Positions 1 through 8,215 of a stretch of 49,974 nt of DNA are shown here, piece after piece. The number at the start of each line of letters is the position of its first letter. Within the stretch, counting starts at the first letter, position 1. A program made the position numbers and the translations under genes. The notes beneath the pieces were generated by a model. The model searched no databases and had not been told where the DNA came from. It was given only the letters and a program-made list of their open reading frames with translations. The stretch is from Secundilactobacillus similis DSM 23365 = JCM 2765. GTDB lineage: Bacteria > Bacillota > Bacilli > Lactobacillales > Lactobacillaceae. Where the stretch lies: contig NZ_BBAD01000017.1 in the NCBI RefSeq assembly GCF_001311075.1, forward strand, positions 1 through 49,974, in the 5' to 3' direction.

Positions 1-410
1 TGAATGGCTGCCATTAAAAATTGTTGAAAATCTTCCCGTTGAACTGGGGAGAGGTCTTGCGTTAATTCACGCTCTAATTGGCGTTGGGCGGCGGTCAGTG
101 GTTCTTTGAGTTTTAGGGCTTTATCAGTTGGTTGTAGCACCTTACGACGCTTATCATCAGCGTCTTCGATTTGTTTGATCAGACCCTTTTTGACCATGAG
201 TTTAACGTTGGTAGTTGCCGTGGAACTACGGATGTTGAAGGTACGTTCTAGGTCGGTTTGGTAGATGGGCTGTGTGGCATTTTCAAAAAAGAAGTTGAGG
301 AAAACGACTTCCATACTGCTGATTCCAAGCTGATCGCCAACTTTGACAAAGTAGCGAAAAATGTGCCGGTTAAGTACTTGAATGAGGTGTCCCAGATCTT
401 GAGTTGACAA
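1..410 (-). CDS. MarR-family transcriptional regulator (C-terminus cut by window edge)
   Basis: Translating the minus strand gives a winged-helix protein. An N-terminal helix (HLIQVLNRHIFRYF) is followed by the HTH region (YQTDLERTFNIRSSTATTN) and a basic wing (EDADDKRRKVLQPTDKA), the MarR pattern. MarR proteins are dimeric repressors that often respond to phenolics, drugs or oxidants. An ATG exists at 425, but a GGAGG motif lies 7 bases before a TTG at 410-408, so I place the start at TTG. About 136 residues are visible and the stop lies outside the window. The upstream side faces palindromic repeat A1, so its target is not evident here. Confidence 0.85.
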   Translation of the reverse strand, partial: MSTQDLGHLIQVLNRHIFRYFVKVGDQLGISSMEVVFLNFFFENATQPIYQTDLERTFNIRSSTATTNVKLMVKKGLIKQIEDADDKRRKVLQPTDKALKLKEPLTAAQRQLERELTQDLSPVQREDFQQFLMAAI

Positions 411-494
411 ATATAATGCCTCCATAGTTGCGAAATAGGGTTCATGAAAATGGTACGGGTAAATGGGCGAGAGGTCAAGCATTTTTAGAGAGTA

Positions 495-710
495 GAGAAG
501 GGCGGTTAGAAGGTGGTGTGCAAGCCAGGAAAGGCGAAATCCCCGGGTCTGGGATTTTGCCTTTCCTGGCTTGCATGCAACCTTCTGCCCTTCGGAACTC
601 GTTTCGGCGTAGCTGCCAGAAAGCACCATAGTAGCCACTCACTGAATAAATCAGCGTCCTAAAAAATACAGTCAAAAGCGGCGCCGAAACAAAGTAATCG
701 GAATGCACGT
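495..710 (+). repeat. Family A palindromic repeat, copy A1
   Basis: Outer arms GAAGGGC (497-503) and GCCCTTC (587-593) enclose AGAAGG/CCTTCT. Inside is an almost perfect 25-bp stem closing a short loop around 541-550. It is followed by TTTCGGCG (602-609) and, about 70 bases on, CGCCGAAA (682-689), then the tail AAAGTAATCGGAATGCACG. The same architecture recurs at 13801, 27380, 34586, 41501 and, inverted, 41821. Short reading frames inside are by-products of the palindrome. The rest of 411-981 holds nothing else I recognise. Confidence 0.85.
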
Positions 711-981
711 CGCGAATCGTACCCAGTAACCAGCGCTACTGACACACCTAGCTGATTGCAGTTCTTATTGAACACCTCACCCGCAGACTGTCCCGTTCCC
801 CAAGATTGACACCACCGCCCCAATCCTGTAAACTCACGGTACTAATTAAATCGCTAGTAGACCAATCATCATCGGGTGGTTGGAATAGGCATTTGCTTGT
901 AGTCGTAGATGCGACGCGCTTCATGGCGTCGAAGACTTCAAGGCAAGTGCCTTTTTGTTTGCGTAGAGGGAGAGTGACGTT

Positions 982-1605
982 GTGTCGGAAGTTATTTTAA
1001 AAGGAATGTTGATTAGTTTTGCGTTGGTGTCGTCGATTGGAATGCAAAACCTGTTTGTGTTTAACAACGCCATGAGTAATAAGCTTGGGCGGGCAATGTT
1101 GGTGGCAGGCTTTGTGTGGTTAGCGGATACGGCGCTGACGACGGTGGCCTTTCTTGGGATGGGCGCGTTGGTCAGCCGATATTTGTGGTTGAAGTTAGCA
1201 ATTATGCTGATTGGGGGCGTTATCGTGGCTTGGATGGGGTTTGGCATCTTACGGTCAGCTAACCAAATCGAGTTAGGTAAAGACGGGCAGCAGATGCCAC
1301 TAAAAGAGGCTTTTGTGACTGCGTGGGTCGTGGCTTTTGCGAACCCACAAGCCATTATTGATACCAGCGTGACGCTGGGTGCGTTACGTGGAACGTTGGA
1401 AAACTGGCAGGCGTTACCGTTCTTAGGCGGCATTGTTTTGGCGACGGCTATTTGGTTTAGTGGCATTACGTTGATCGTTGGTAGCTTGAAGAACCGGTTG
1501 CCGAAACGGGTGTTGATGTGGATCAACATTTTGTCGGGATTGATCGTGATGACTTACGGGGTTGTGCTGTTGATAAAGGCAGTTCAGATTCTGCTTCATT
1601 TATAG
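982..1605 (+). CDS. LysE/ArgO-family amino-acid exporter
   Basis: A 207-residue very hydrophobic protein with about six membrane spans, the usual LysE-family length. It opens with the typical N-terminal stretch ILKGMLISFALVSSIGMQN. The central cytoplasmic loop (IELGKDGQQMPLKEAFVTAW) is followed by an ANPQAIIDT motif that matches the conserved F-x-NP-x-x-x-x-D region. The family exports basic or other amino acids by proton exchange, and the substrate cannot be read from sequence. The start is GTG at 982, with an AGAGGGAGAG ribosome binding site before it. No regulator is adjacent, and element B1 begins about 10 bases after the stop. Confidence 0.85.
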   Translation: MSEVILKGMLISFALVSSIGMQNLFVFNNAMSNKLGRAMLVAGFVWLADTALTTVAFLGMGALVSRYLWLKLAIMLIGGVIVAWMGFGILRSANQIELGKDGQQMPLKEAFVTAWVVAFANPQAIIDTSVTLGALRGTLENWQALPFLGGIVLATAIWFSGITLIVGSLKNRLPKRVLMWINILSGLIVMTYGVVLLIKAVQILLHL

Positions 1606-1684
1606 ATTTAGATTGTCGTTTGTGTCCAGCGTAAGCATCTTCAGTTTGTGAAATGATTCTGGGGTTCTATAGTGGGAAGATGCC

Positions 1685-1876
1685 GCGGGAGGCTCCGGCG
1701 CTATGTGAGGCTGGAACGCAGTGGCGGGCCTACGAGCTAGGAATGGGCAAAACCCGCCCATGCCGGATCTCTCCGGACCCGCGTATGACATAAGGCACTC
1801 GCACCCCGAACCCCACGGGGCACGACTGCCTAAGTCATACCGACACTGCTGAGCCTCGCGCGCCTCCGCCTCCCGC
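1685..1876. repeat. Branched palindromic module D inside B1
   Basis: Outer arms GCGGGAGGC (1685-1693) and GCCTCCCGC (1868-1876) are extended inward by GAGGCT / AGCCTC and CAGTG / CACTG. The enclosed sequence folds into further hairpins. These are ATGGGC/GCCCAT near 1743-1762, CCGGA/TCCGG at 1763-1775, and a long arm pair GTATGACATAAGGCA (1783-1797) with TGCCTAAGTCATAC (1827-1840). The last of these encloses CCCCG/CGGGG. I see no second copy of this module in the window. Confidence 0.7.
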
Positions 1877-2211
1877 TACATGGTGCGTTGTTGGCAACCA
1901 GAATAGCTAACTATCACATGCTGAAGTTCACGCAACTACGTGCCGAAAACGTTAGATGGTAACTCGACAACTGCAGAAACGATTATGGTCAACGTTTCGT
2001 AACCACAACGAATCAACGATTGTGCTTGTGCGTTACGTTAGCATTAAGCGGGTATCGATGCCATATCCAGCACGATTATGAAACGGCAGTTGCTGTTCAA
2101 TTTTGTGTTTCTCGAATCAACGTTAGTGTTATTGCGATACCGCCGCAAGCTGTCTAGTTCAGCACTTGAAATGGTCTACAATGCTGCCGAATTGCGCCAA
2201 CGTAAGATGTA

Positions 2212-2391
2212 GGTAAGCGACTAGGTGTATGCTGTGTCGCGATGATTGGTGGTTGTCGGTGTTCTTCCGACAACCGCCAATCATCGGGGACAAATGTAAG
2301 ACTCGCACGGGTTTGAGCGAGGCTTACATTTGAGGTCTGAGACCGCTCTTTGGCTCAGGCCGGCCCCACAGCAGGAACCTAGTCGCTTACC
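2212..2391. repeat. Branched palindromic module of family B (copy in B1)
   Basis: Outer arms GGTAAGCGACTAGG (2212-2225) and CCTAGTCGCTTACC (2378-2391) are perfect complements. They enclose three hairpins. The first is a perfect-to-near-perfect 20-bp stem (2240-2259 with 2267-2286). The second is a 16-bp stem (2291-2306 with 2317-2332). The third is a short CTGAGACC/GGCTCAG stem (2337-2358). The layout equals that of 19428-19607 read on the other strand, with base pairs exchanged in matching positions. Confidence 0.8.
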
Positions 2392-2467
2392 GGAATCGCC
2401 AGTTCACGCAAATCAAACTTCACAAGTTAAACAGAAGAATGCTTACGCTGGACACAAACGTAAGCAA

Positions 2468-2508
2468 AGAAAGTGCCATTACCTCAAACGGGGCAATGGC
2501 ACTTTTTT
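2468..2508. terminator. Bidirectional intrinsic terminator
   Basis: AAAGTGCCATT pairs with AATGGCACTTT across about 16 bases and is followed by a T-run on the plus strand. It lies just past the end of the minus-strand metal ATPase, for which it would also serve. Confidence 0.75.
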
Positions 2509-2515
2509 AATTCAC

Positions 2516-4407
2516 TTATAGTCGTTGTAACCGCAATGCGTTCAACACTGCTAATAACGTCACGCCAACGTCCGCAAAGACTGCTTCCCACATGCCGGCG
2601 ATCCCGAGGCGCCGAGTGCTAAGAAGCCAATTTTGATGACGAGGGCGAAGATAATGTTTTGCCAAACGATTCGTTTGGTGTGGTGGGCAATGGTAATGGC
2701 TTGAGCCAGTTTGGATGGTTGATCGTCCATAATGACGATGTCAGCCGCTTCAATGGCGGCGTCTGATCCCAGACCACCCATGGCAATACCAACGTCTGCG
2801 CGGGCTAGAACGGGCGTATCGTTGATGCCGTCACCCACGAAGGCGACCTTTTGGTGTTGCGGGTGTGCTTGTTCGGTGAGGTCAGCCATCACGGCCACCT
2901 TTTGTTCTGGTAGGAGTTCGGCTTCAACCCGGTCTAAACCAAGTTGTTGGCCAATCGTGCCCGCAATGACGCGATTATCGCCGGTTAACAACACCGTCTG
3001 CGTCACGCCTTCTTGCTTCAGCGTTTGAATGGCTTTGGCAGCATCGGGTTTCGGCTGATCCGCAACGGTGATGCGACCAACGTACTGGCTGTTAACCGCT
3101 ACGTTGACTGTTGTTCCCAACGTTTCGGTATCGGGCACGGTGATTTGATGAGCGGCCATTGCCTTGGCATTTCCCACGACAACGGTTTGACCATCGACTG
3201 TAGCGGTAACGCCGTGGCCGGCCTTTTCGGTTAAGTCGCTCACGGCAACCTGACTAAGATCACCTTCGTAAGCCGTCACGATCGACCGCGCAATTGGGTG
3301 GGTCGATTGCTGTTCAACGGCGGCTGCGAGTTTCAATAGATCAGTTCCCGACATTGCAGCAGTAGCTGGTTCAACCCCGTTAACGGTAAATTGACCTCGC
3401 GTTAGGGTTCCAGTTTTATCAAATGCCACCGTCTTCACGGCAGTCAAGGCTTCAAGGAAGTTACTGCCCTTGATCAAGATCCCATGTCGAGAAGCCGCCC
3501 CGATGCCGCCGAAGAAACTTAGTGGTACTGAAATGACGAGGGCACAAGGACAACTGATAACTAAGAAAACCAGTGCTCGGTTGATCCAAGTCGCCCAATC
3601 CCCAACTTGAAGGAGCGGTGGCACGATGGCGAGTAGTACGGCCAAGCCGACCACAACGGGTGTGTAAATTTTCGCAAAACGCTTAATGAATTTTTCAGTA
3701 GTTGTTTTTTTCTGGTTAGCATTTTCAACCAAATCCAAGATTCGCGCAATTGTGGATTCTTGGTAGGGTTTGGTTACCAGCACTTCGATCATACCGGTCA
3801 AGTTAATGGAACCACTTAGAACGGCATCACCGGGTTGAACGTCTTGTGGGAGCGATTCGCCGGTAAGCGCCGAGGTATCTAAGCTGGTGGTCCCAGTGCG
3901 TAACTCGCCATCCAACGGGACCCGTTCACCCGGTTTGATGATTAGGAGTTGACCAGGCGTGACTTTTTCAGGGGCAACGGTTTTGGTACCCATCGCGGTT
4001 TTTACGGTCGCTGTAGTGGCTTTCACCGCCAGCAATGCTGAAATCGACTGTTTCGACTGGTTAACGGCAACGTCTTCAAACAGGTCGCCAACTTGATAAA
4101 ATAACATGACCGCAATGGCCTCTGGATAGTCGCCCAGTAAAAGCGCGCCAATCGTAGCCACGGCCATTAAAAAGTTTTCATCAAAGAGTTCTCCGTGACG
4201 AATATTTTGAATCGATTGCCAGAGAACGTCATAGCTAACTAATAGGTAACTAATTAAATAAGCAGAAATCATTGCCCATGACGCTGGTAAAAGTGGGGCA
4301 ATTAATAATATAATGGTTGAGCTGGCTAGCGTGGCAATTGTCCGTTTGTGTTCCAAGAGACTGCGGAGAGTCTGCCGGCGCCGAGCTGGGTTGATGGTTT
4401 GGTTCAT
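2516..4407 (-). CDS. Heavy-metal efflux P1B-type ATPase (Zn/Cd/Pb type), one frameshift near the C-terminus
   Basis: About 630 residues once a missing base near 2605-2612 is restored. As read, the frame stops at 2560 after GSPACGKQSL, while the next frame continues as GIAGMWEAVFADVG and ends at 2516, the normal end of this family. Motifs are the membrane CPCALVIS, phosphorylation DKTGTLT, STHPIA and hinge GDGINDTPVL. CPC followed by ALVIS suits the Zn/Cd/Pb-exporting group. There is no N-terminal metal-binding CxxC domain; the protein opens with a short basic tail then membrane spans. A GTG at 4416 is possible, but ATG at 4407 has GAGGTGATCGAA before it and is preferred. Divergent from an SmtB-like repressor across a shared operator, so metal-induced expression is expected. 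Confidence 0.88.
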
Positions 4408-4429
4408 TTCGATCACCTCATAACGTATC

Positions 4430-4455
4430 TACATATGAACATATCTTCATATGTA
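4430..4455. promoter_or_regulatory. ArsR/SmtB-type operator
   Basis: TACATATGAA (4430-4439) and TTCATATGTA (4446-4455) form a perfect 10-bp inverted repeat with a 6-base spacer. The TATGAA-N6-TTCATA pattern matches the known SmtB/CzrA/ZiaR operator type. It sits between the divergent ATPase and regulator genes, so one repressor could control both. Confidence 0.8.
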
Positions 4456-4505
4456 GTATAACAGTTGCTCATATAAATACAAGTCATGGAGGCAAATTAG
4501 TTAAG

Positions 4506-4856
4506 ATGGAAGACCCTAAACATTTGGAAATGGTTGAGCACCTAAAGCATCACTTAGGTGTTTCAGATGAACTGGAACGGATGGTTGCCCTGTTTAAAGC
4601 CTTGGGCGACGTTAACCGGGTCCGGATTATTTTAGCGTTGTCTCAAACGACGTTGAGCGTCACGGAACTGACAGAAGTTTTAGATTTAAGTCAATCGAGT
4701 ATTTCACACCAGTTGAGTATCTTGAAGCAACGTAATCTGGTAAAGGGCACTCGAAGCGGGAAGAACATTCATTATAGTTTGGCCGATCAGCATATTATGA
4801 GTGTTGTGGGATTGGTGAAGGAACATGTGGCTGAAAATGAAAAGAAAAACGATTAA
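4506..4856 (+). CDS. ArsR/SmtB-family metal-sensing repressor (alpha-5 Zn/Co site)
   Basis: A 116-residue winged-helix protein, usual for the family. The recognition helix region is VTELTEVLDLSQSSISHQLS. It lacks the CxC of cadmium/lead (alpha-3) sensors. The C-terminal helix reads D-Q-H, ten residues, then H-x-x-E, which is the alpha-5 ligand set D-x-H-x10-H-x2-E seen in SmtB. A Zn(II) or Co(II) sensor is therefore the best inference. Metal binding would release the operator at 4430-4455 and de-repress the divergent ATPase. The GGAGG before the ATG is about 13 bases away, rather far. A strong terminator follows. Confidence 0.9.
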   Translation: MEDPKHLEMVEHLKHHLGVSDELERMVALFKALGDVNRVRIILALSQTTLSVTELTEVLDLSQSSISHQLSILKQRNLVKGTRSGKNIHYSLADQHIMSVVGLVKEHVAENEKKND

Positions 4857-4866
4857 CGGATGGTAC

Positions 4867-4914
4867 AAAAGAGAACGCAACTGATATTGGTCAATATCAG
4901 TTGCGTTCTCTTTT
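4867..4914. terminator. Bidirectional intrinsic terminator
   Basis: A near-perfect hairpin (AAAAGAGAACGCAACTGATA paired with its complement, 2-base loop) sits between the convergent repressor and aminotransferase genes. A-runs and T-runs flank it on both sides. Confidence 0.9.
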
Positions 4915-4936
4915 GGATTTTGGTTAAGTAACGCCC

Positions 4937-6058
4937 TTAGAGTGTCTGCATAAATGCGCTTAATTGATTTAAGCCATTTTGCAGTTCCGCATCTTCAAAG
5001 GCGTACCCGATGCGAAGCGCGTGTTCAACGTCAAACTCAGCGCCTGGAACGAGTAACACGCCCGTGGCTTTAAATAATTGGTCACAGAAGGTTTCGCTTG
5101 GTATATCAAAATCATATTGTAATAGTGCGGTTGTCCCAGCTTGGGGTTTTAGCCAACTAATATGTGGCTGTTGGTCGACCCAATCGCTTAATAACTGTAA
5201 ATTGTGCCGGACGATGGCCCGATTGCGCTTTAAGATAATTTCTTTGTTGGCTAGGGCAACTTCAGCAATCATTTCATTAATAACGCCGCAGCTGATCGTG
5301 TTGTAGTCACGATGTGAGAATAAGGTGTTCATGAACGCATCATCGTGAGAGGCAATCCAACCAAGCCGTAAGCCGGCTAACGAGAAGACCTTGGACATGC
5401 TGCTTGTAGAAATGCCTTTATCGTACAAGTCGATAATCGAAGGGGAATAGTCGTCCGTTTGGGTCAAATGACGGTAAACCTCATCGCATAAAATATAGGC
5501 GTCGACTGATTGAGCAACGTTCACAATATGTTGAAGGTGTTCTCGTGGCATTAACGACCCAGATGGATTGTCGGGGTTGTTTAACACGATCAGTTTGGTT
5601 TTATCACTGACAAGTGATGTTAACTGATCAATATCGGGTAAGTAGTCATTTTCAGGAGTTAGGGCCAGTAACTTAACGGTAGCGCCGATTGATTCTGGAA
5701 TGGACTGTAGTTGTTGATAGGTTGGGGTGACGACCACAACTTCATCACCGGGCTCAACGAGGGTGGTTAACGCGAGACTATTTGCCCCGATGGCACCGTG
5801 GGTGGTCACAACCTGGTTAGAACTCAAATGTTGATAAAGGTGCGTGATGTTTTCCAACAGGTCAGGCGCACCGACAATATCGCCGTACGTTAAGCGGGTC
5901 GTTAGCAATTTGTTGGTAAATGCCGCTTCATCAGTGTGAGTGAGCGCCAATAAATCTTGTAATGAGAGTGGCGAGACACAGGTTTCACCCAAGTTATACG
6001 TTGCGGTCGTTTCGTAATCGTTCATCCATTGTTCAACGCCAAATGTTTTTAGTTTCAT
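4937..6058 (-). CDS. PLP-dependent aminotransferase, class I/II
   Basis: A 373-residue fold-type I aminotransferase. The conserved NNPDNPSG stretch (substrate/PLP region), DEVYRHL (PLP-binding Asp and Tyr) and SMSKVFSLAGLRLGW (Schiff-base lysine in SxSK) are all present. These enzymes transfer an amino group between an amino acid and a 2-oxo acid. The true substrate is unknown. It lies 12 bases downstream of an ornithine-cyclodeaminase-family gene with AGGAGG at the right spacing, so the two form one operon. That pairing suggests metabolism of an unusual or basic amino acid, or of an imine product. The leader of the operon carries a terminator hairpin (7149-7221). Confidence 0.85.
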   Translation of the reverse strand: MKLKTFGVEQWMNDYETTATYNLGETCVSPLSLQDLLALTHTDEAAFTNKLLTTRLTYGDIVGAPDLLENITHLYQHLSSNQVVTTHGAIGANSLALTTLVEPGDEVVVVTPTYQQLQSIPESIGATVKLLALTPENDYLPDIDQLTSLVSDKTKLIVLNNPDNPSGSLMPREHLQHIVNVAQSVDAYILCDEVYRHLTQTDDYSPSIIDLYDKGISTSSMSKVFSLAGLRLGWIASHDDAFMNTLFSHRDYNTISCGVINEMIAEVALANKEIILKRNRAIVRHNLQLLSDWVDQQPHISWLKPQAGTTALLQYDFDIPSETFCDQLFKATGVLLVPGAEFDVEHALRIGYAFEDAELQNGLNQLSAFMQTL

Positions 6059-6070
6059 TTGCTTTTCCTC

Positions 6071-7116
6071 CTAAAGGTCGATCGAGTGACCAGCCGTTAA
6101 TGTTTCAGCCTTTTCAAGGGCTAAGTTGGCGGCCGCGATATCCTGCAATGCGATGCCGGTACTATCAAATAAAGTCATTTGATTTGGCGTCCATTGATTT
6201 TGAGTTGAAGTAGCCAGTAGATCACCAATTTCAGTCAGTTGATCTTCTTGCAAAATATTGGCGCGAATCGCATTTTGCGTTTCGCCAACTTGAGCAGCTT
6301 GTTGCCGATCATCAACGTAACTGTTGGCAGTTTTAAAGATGGTTTCGTCGACTTCTTGCTTCCCGGTCATATCAGCGCCGATGGTATTGAGGTGAGTGCC
6401 TGGTTGAACCCAGTCTGATTGAATCATTGCCTTAGTCGAAGGGGTTGCAGTGACGATGACTTGAGCGGTTTTAGTTGCGTTTTCGAGGTCATCACTAGCG
6501 GTTACCGTCAAATGAGATAGTTGGGTTGTTAGTCGTTCATAAACGGCGGCGTGAGTATCGATCGTTGGAAGGAATTGTTCTGACAATTGTTGAGTCAATG
6601 TTTCGGCTAGTTGGGTCGCTTTTTGTGGCGCAACTAAATCGACAATGGTGACGGTTGAAATGTGAGGTAACACGGTCAATTGGGCCATGATCTGGTAAAG
6701 TGCTTGGGCACCAGCACCAACAATCAGCAAGTTTGTGGCATCGGGGTTAGCCAAAAGGCGACTCGCAACCGCGCCGGCAGCCCCAGTTCGATAACCAGTT
6801 AAAGCGGCTGCGTTAACAACCCCCTTTGGTAACCCAGTTTGATCATCGTAAATGGTAACGGTGCCGTTTAGTTCCGGCAGTCCCTTCGCTTCATTTTCAG
6901 CGAACCAAGATAACAATTTAACGCCATACGCATGTTGAGATTTTAGATAACCCGACCGAATATCCATGTCAGCTTGATCTGAAATAAATTCATGGTAGAT
7001 CATGGGCCAAATAACGCCCTGACCGGTGCCTTTATCTTGATAAGCCGTTTCAACGGCATCAATCACACTCGGAAAATCAAGTAACGTTTGTAAGTCACTA
7101 CTAGTAAGATACGCAT
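6071..7116 (-). CDS. Ornithine cyclodeaminase / mu-crystallin family protein, N-terminal frameshift
   Basis: The Rossmann domain reads NLLIVGAGAQALYQI, preceded by the family segment ALTGYRTGAAGAVASRLLA. Members are NAD(P)-dependent enzymes: ornithine cyclodeaminase, ketimine reductases, or alanine/opine dehydrogenases. The longest open frame begins with GTG at 7066, too short at the N-terminus. An ATG at 7116 with AGGAGG 8 bases before it starts MRIL. Restoring one base near 7100-7108 yields TSSDLQTLLDFPSVID, the expected family N-terminus. The full protein would be about 348 residues. First gene of a two-gene operon with the aminotransferase. Confidence 0.82.
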
Positions 7117-7148
7117 GATAACAACCTCCTGAGTTTTAGCGAATAACC

Positions 7149-7221
7149 AAAAAATGGTATCCATCGTCCTACTCTTATAACACAAATGCGCCGTACCTAC
7201 GAGTAAGACAATGAATACCAT
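7149..7221 (-). terminator. Attenuator-like terminator in the leader of the aminotransferase operon
   Basis: On minus-strand RNA the arm at 7221-7201 pairs over 21 positions with the arm at 7174-7154. Three pairs are G-U, which would be A-C mismatches on the opposite strand, so the structure is an RNA of this strand. A 26-base loop separates the arms. Six Us follow, then the ribosome binding site and ATG at 7116. It lies between the probable promoter and the first gene, so it should stop transcription unless antagonised. Confidence 0.7.
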
Positions 7222-7231
7222 CCATCTTAAA

Positions 7232-7259
7232 GTTGATTATACCCGGTGATATAATCAAC
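7232..7259. promoter_or_regulatory. Palindromic operator or promoter region of the aminotransferase operon
   Basis: GTTGATTATA (7232-7241) and TATAATCAAC (7250-7259) are perfect inverted repeats with an 8-base spacer. A TATAAT on the minus strand (7241-7236) falls inside and could be the -10 box, which would place the start of transcription just before the leader hairpin. No convincing -35 box is seen. The stretch 7260-7450 holds nothing else I recognise. Confidence 0.55.
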
Positions 7260-7454
7260 ACGATTATTCTGTTGGGATAAATGTAGCATGAGTGCTAAAG
7301 GATGTCAAAATCATTTTTTATTTAGAGGCCATCGTGAATCAAGTCAATTTTAAGACGGGATACCGTCAAATGGCGTAATGACGGCAAATATTTTCAATGA
7401 GAGAAAGGTCCCACAGTTGAATTTCAATCAAATTTAAAATGATTAGGGTTTTAT

Positions 7455-7509
7455 ATTGACAATTGTAAACAACGGCGCTATGATAATTACGAAGTTTACA
7501 AATGTAAAC
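7455..7509 (+). promoter_or_regulatory. Copper operon promoter with two CopY-type boxes
   Basis: The -35 TTGACA (7456-7461) and -10 TATGAT (7479-7484) are 17 bases apart. Two Cop boxes flank the promoter. The first, GACAATTGTAAAC, overlaps the -35. The second is GTTTACAAATGTAAAC at 7494-7509, with the core TACAAATGTA (7497-7506) matching the CopY consensus TACAnnTGTA exactly. This predicts repression by a CopY-family protein, not encoded in the window, and release by copper. Confidence 0.85.
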
Positions 7510-7547
7510 GAAAAATACATAACCAACAAAAAGGGAGCGTGAGCAAC

Positions 7548-7919
7548 ATGATTAAACTGATTGTCCTGATCGTCGGGCTGGCCTTGATTGGCTTCATCGC
7601 TTGGTGGTTCTTCGGTAAGCACGAAGCGGCAACCGGAACCGCCACTGTTACAGATGATGTCCAAAGTATCGACGTGAACGTTAAAGGCGGCTACGACCCA
7701 GAAACGGTCGTCCTCAAGCAGGGGGTTCCCGCTGTGCTGAATTTTACCCGGCAAGATCCGTCGAGCTGTTTGGACCGGGTCGTCTTTCCGGATTTCGGGA
7801 TCAACCGGGAATTACCAAAGGGTGAAGAACAGTCAATTAAAATCGATACCAGCAAGGCCGGCGAATACCAGTGGGCTTGCGGGATGGACATGTTTCACGG
7901 TAAGTTGATTATTAAATAA
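7548..7919 (+). CDS. Membrane-anchored cupredoxin-like copper protein
   Basis: About 123 residues. An N-terminal membrane helix (IVLIVGLALIGFIAWWFFG) anchors a beta-rich domain of the cupredoxin type. Likely ligands are a cysteine in SSCLDRVVF and the C-terminal CGMDMFHG cluster. This set (Cys, then C-G-M-x-M) differs from classical blue-copper His-Cys-His-Met. ATG at 7548 has AAGGGAG about 10 bases before it; the in-frame GTG at 7539 touches that site and is unlikely. First gene of the copper operon, probably presenting or binding Cu(I) near the membrane for the ATPase. Confidence 0.8.
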   Translation: MIKLIVLIVGLALIGFIAWWFFGKHEAATGTATVTDDVQSIDVNVKGGYDPETVVLKQGVPAVLNFTRQDPSSCLDRVVFPDFGINRELPKGEEQSIKIDTSKAGEYQWACGMDMFHGKLIIK

Positions 7920-7942
7920 CGAAAGTCTAGGAGGACACGATC

Positions 7943-8215
7943 ATGAGTGAAAACGTACAAAATGCTAAAGTTGAAGTTGCCGGGGGCTACAACCCAGAAG
8001 TTGTCACATTGAAGCAAGGCGTGCCTGCCACCATTACCTTTACCCGGACGAGTGATCAAGGTTGTCTTGATGTGGTTCACTCTAAGGATTTTGATTTCGA
8101 AACCGAACTGCCATTAAACGAAGCCAAGACCGTCACCGTAAACACGGATCAGGCGGGTGAATTTAACTTCAGTTGCGGGATGGACATGTTCTTCGGGAAA
8201 GTGGTGATCAAGTAA
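7943..8215 (+). CDS. Small soluble cupredoxin-like copper protein
   Basis: A 90-residue paralogue of the preceding protein without the membrane helix. It keeps the shared features: [18 protein letters not shown], the first cysteine in GCLDVV, and the terminal [13 protein letters not shown]. It could act as a cytosolic Cu(I) carrier in place of CopZ, which is not seen here; that is inference. The start has AGGAGG at 7930-7935. The stop overlaps the ATG of the copper ATPase by one base (TAATG), indicating translational coupling. Confidence 0.8.
   Translation: MSENVQNAKVEVAGGYNPEVVTLKQGVPATITFTRTSDQGCLDVVHSKDFDFETELPLNEAKTVTVNTDQAGEFNFSCGMDMFFGKVVIK

Larger units (their letters stand above)
1616..2462. 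mobile_element. Family B element, copy B1, with terminal inverted repeats and no gene
   Basis: The left end (1616-1658) contains TGTGTCCAGCGTAAGCAT then CAGTTTGTGAAATGATT. The right end (2411-2460) contains AATCAAACTTCACAAG then GAATGCTTACGCTGGACACA, its inverted copy over about 40 bp. Inside are two multi-branched palindromic modules (1685-1876 and 2212-2391) joined by unstructured sequence. That sequence is colinear with copy B2 at 19608-19806 when read in reverse. No reading frame of significance or transposase is present, so it looks like a non-autonomous (MITE-like) element. I did not identify a target-site duplication. Confidence 0.75.

Noticed and set aside
428-708. Overlapping open frames of 67 and 77 codons on both strands
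   Set aside because: They lie within palindrome A1 and mirror each other because the DNA is self-complementary; neither has a ribosome binding site.
921-1529. Open frame of 202 codons opposite the LysE gene
   Set aside because: Low-complexity Thr/Ile/Asn-rich antisense shadow of a well-recognised membrane protein.
1616-2462. CRISPR array or tandem repeat
   Set aside because: Repeats are inverted, long and irregular; no regular direct repeat-spacer pattern exists anywhere in the window.
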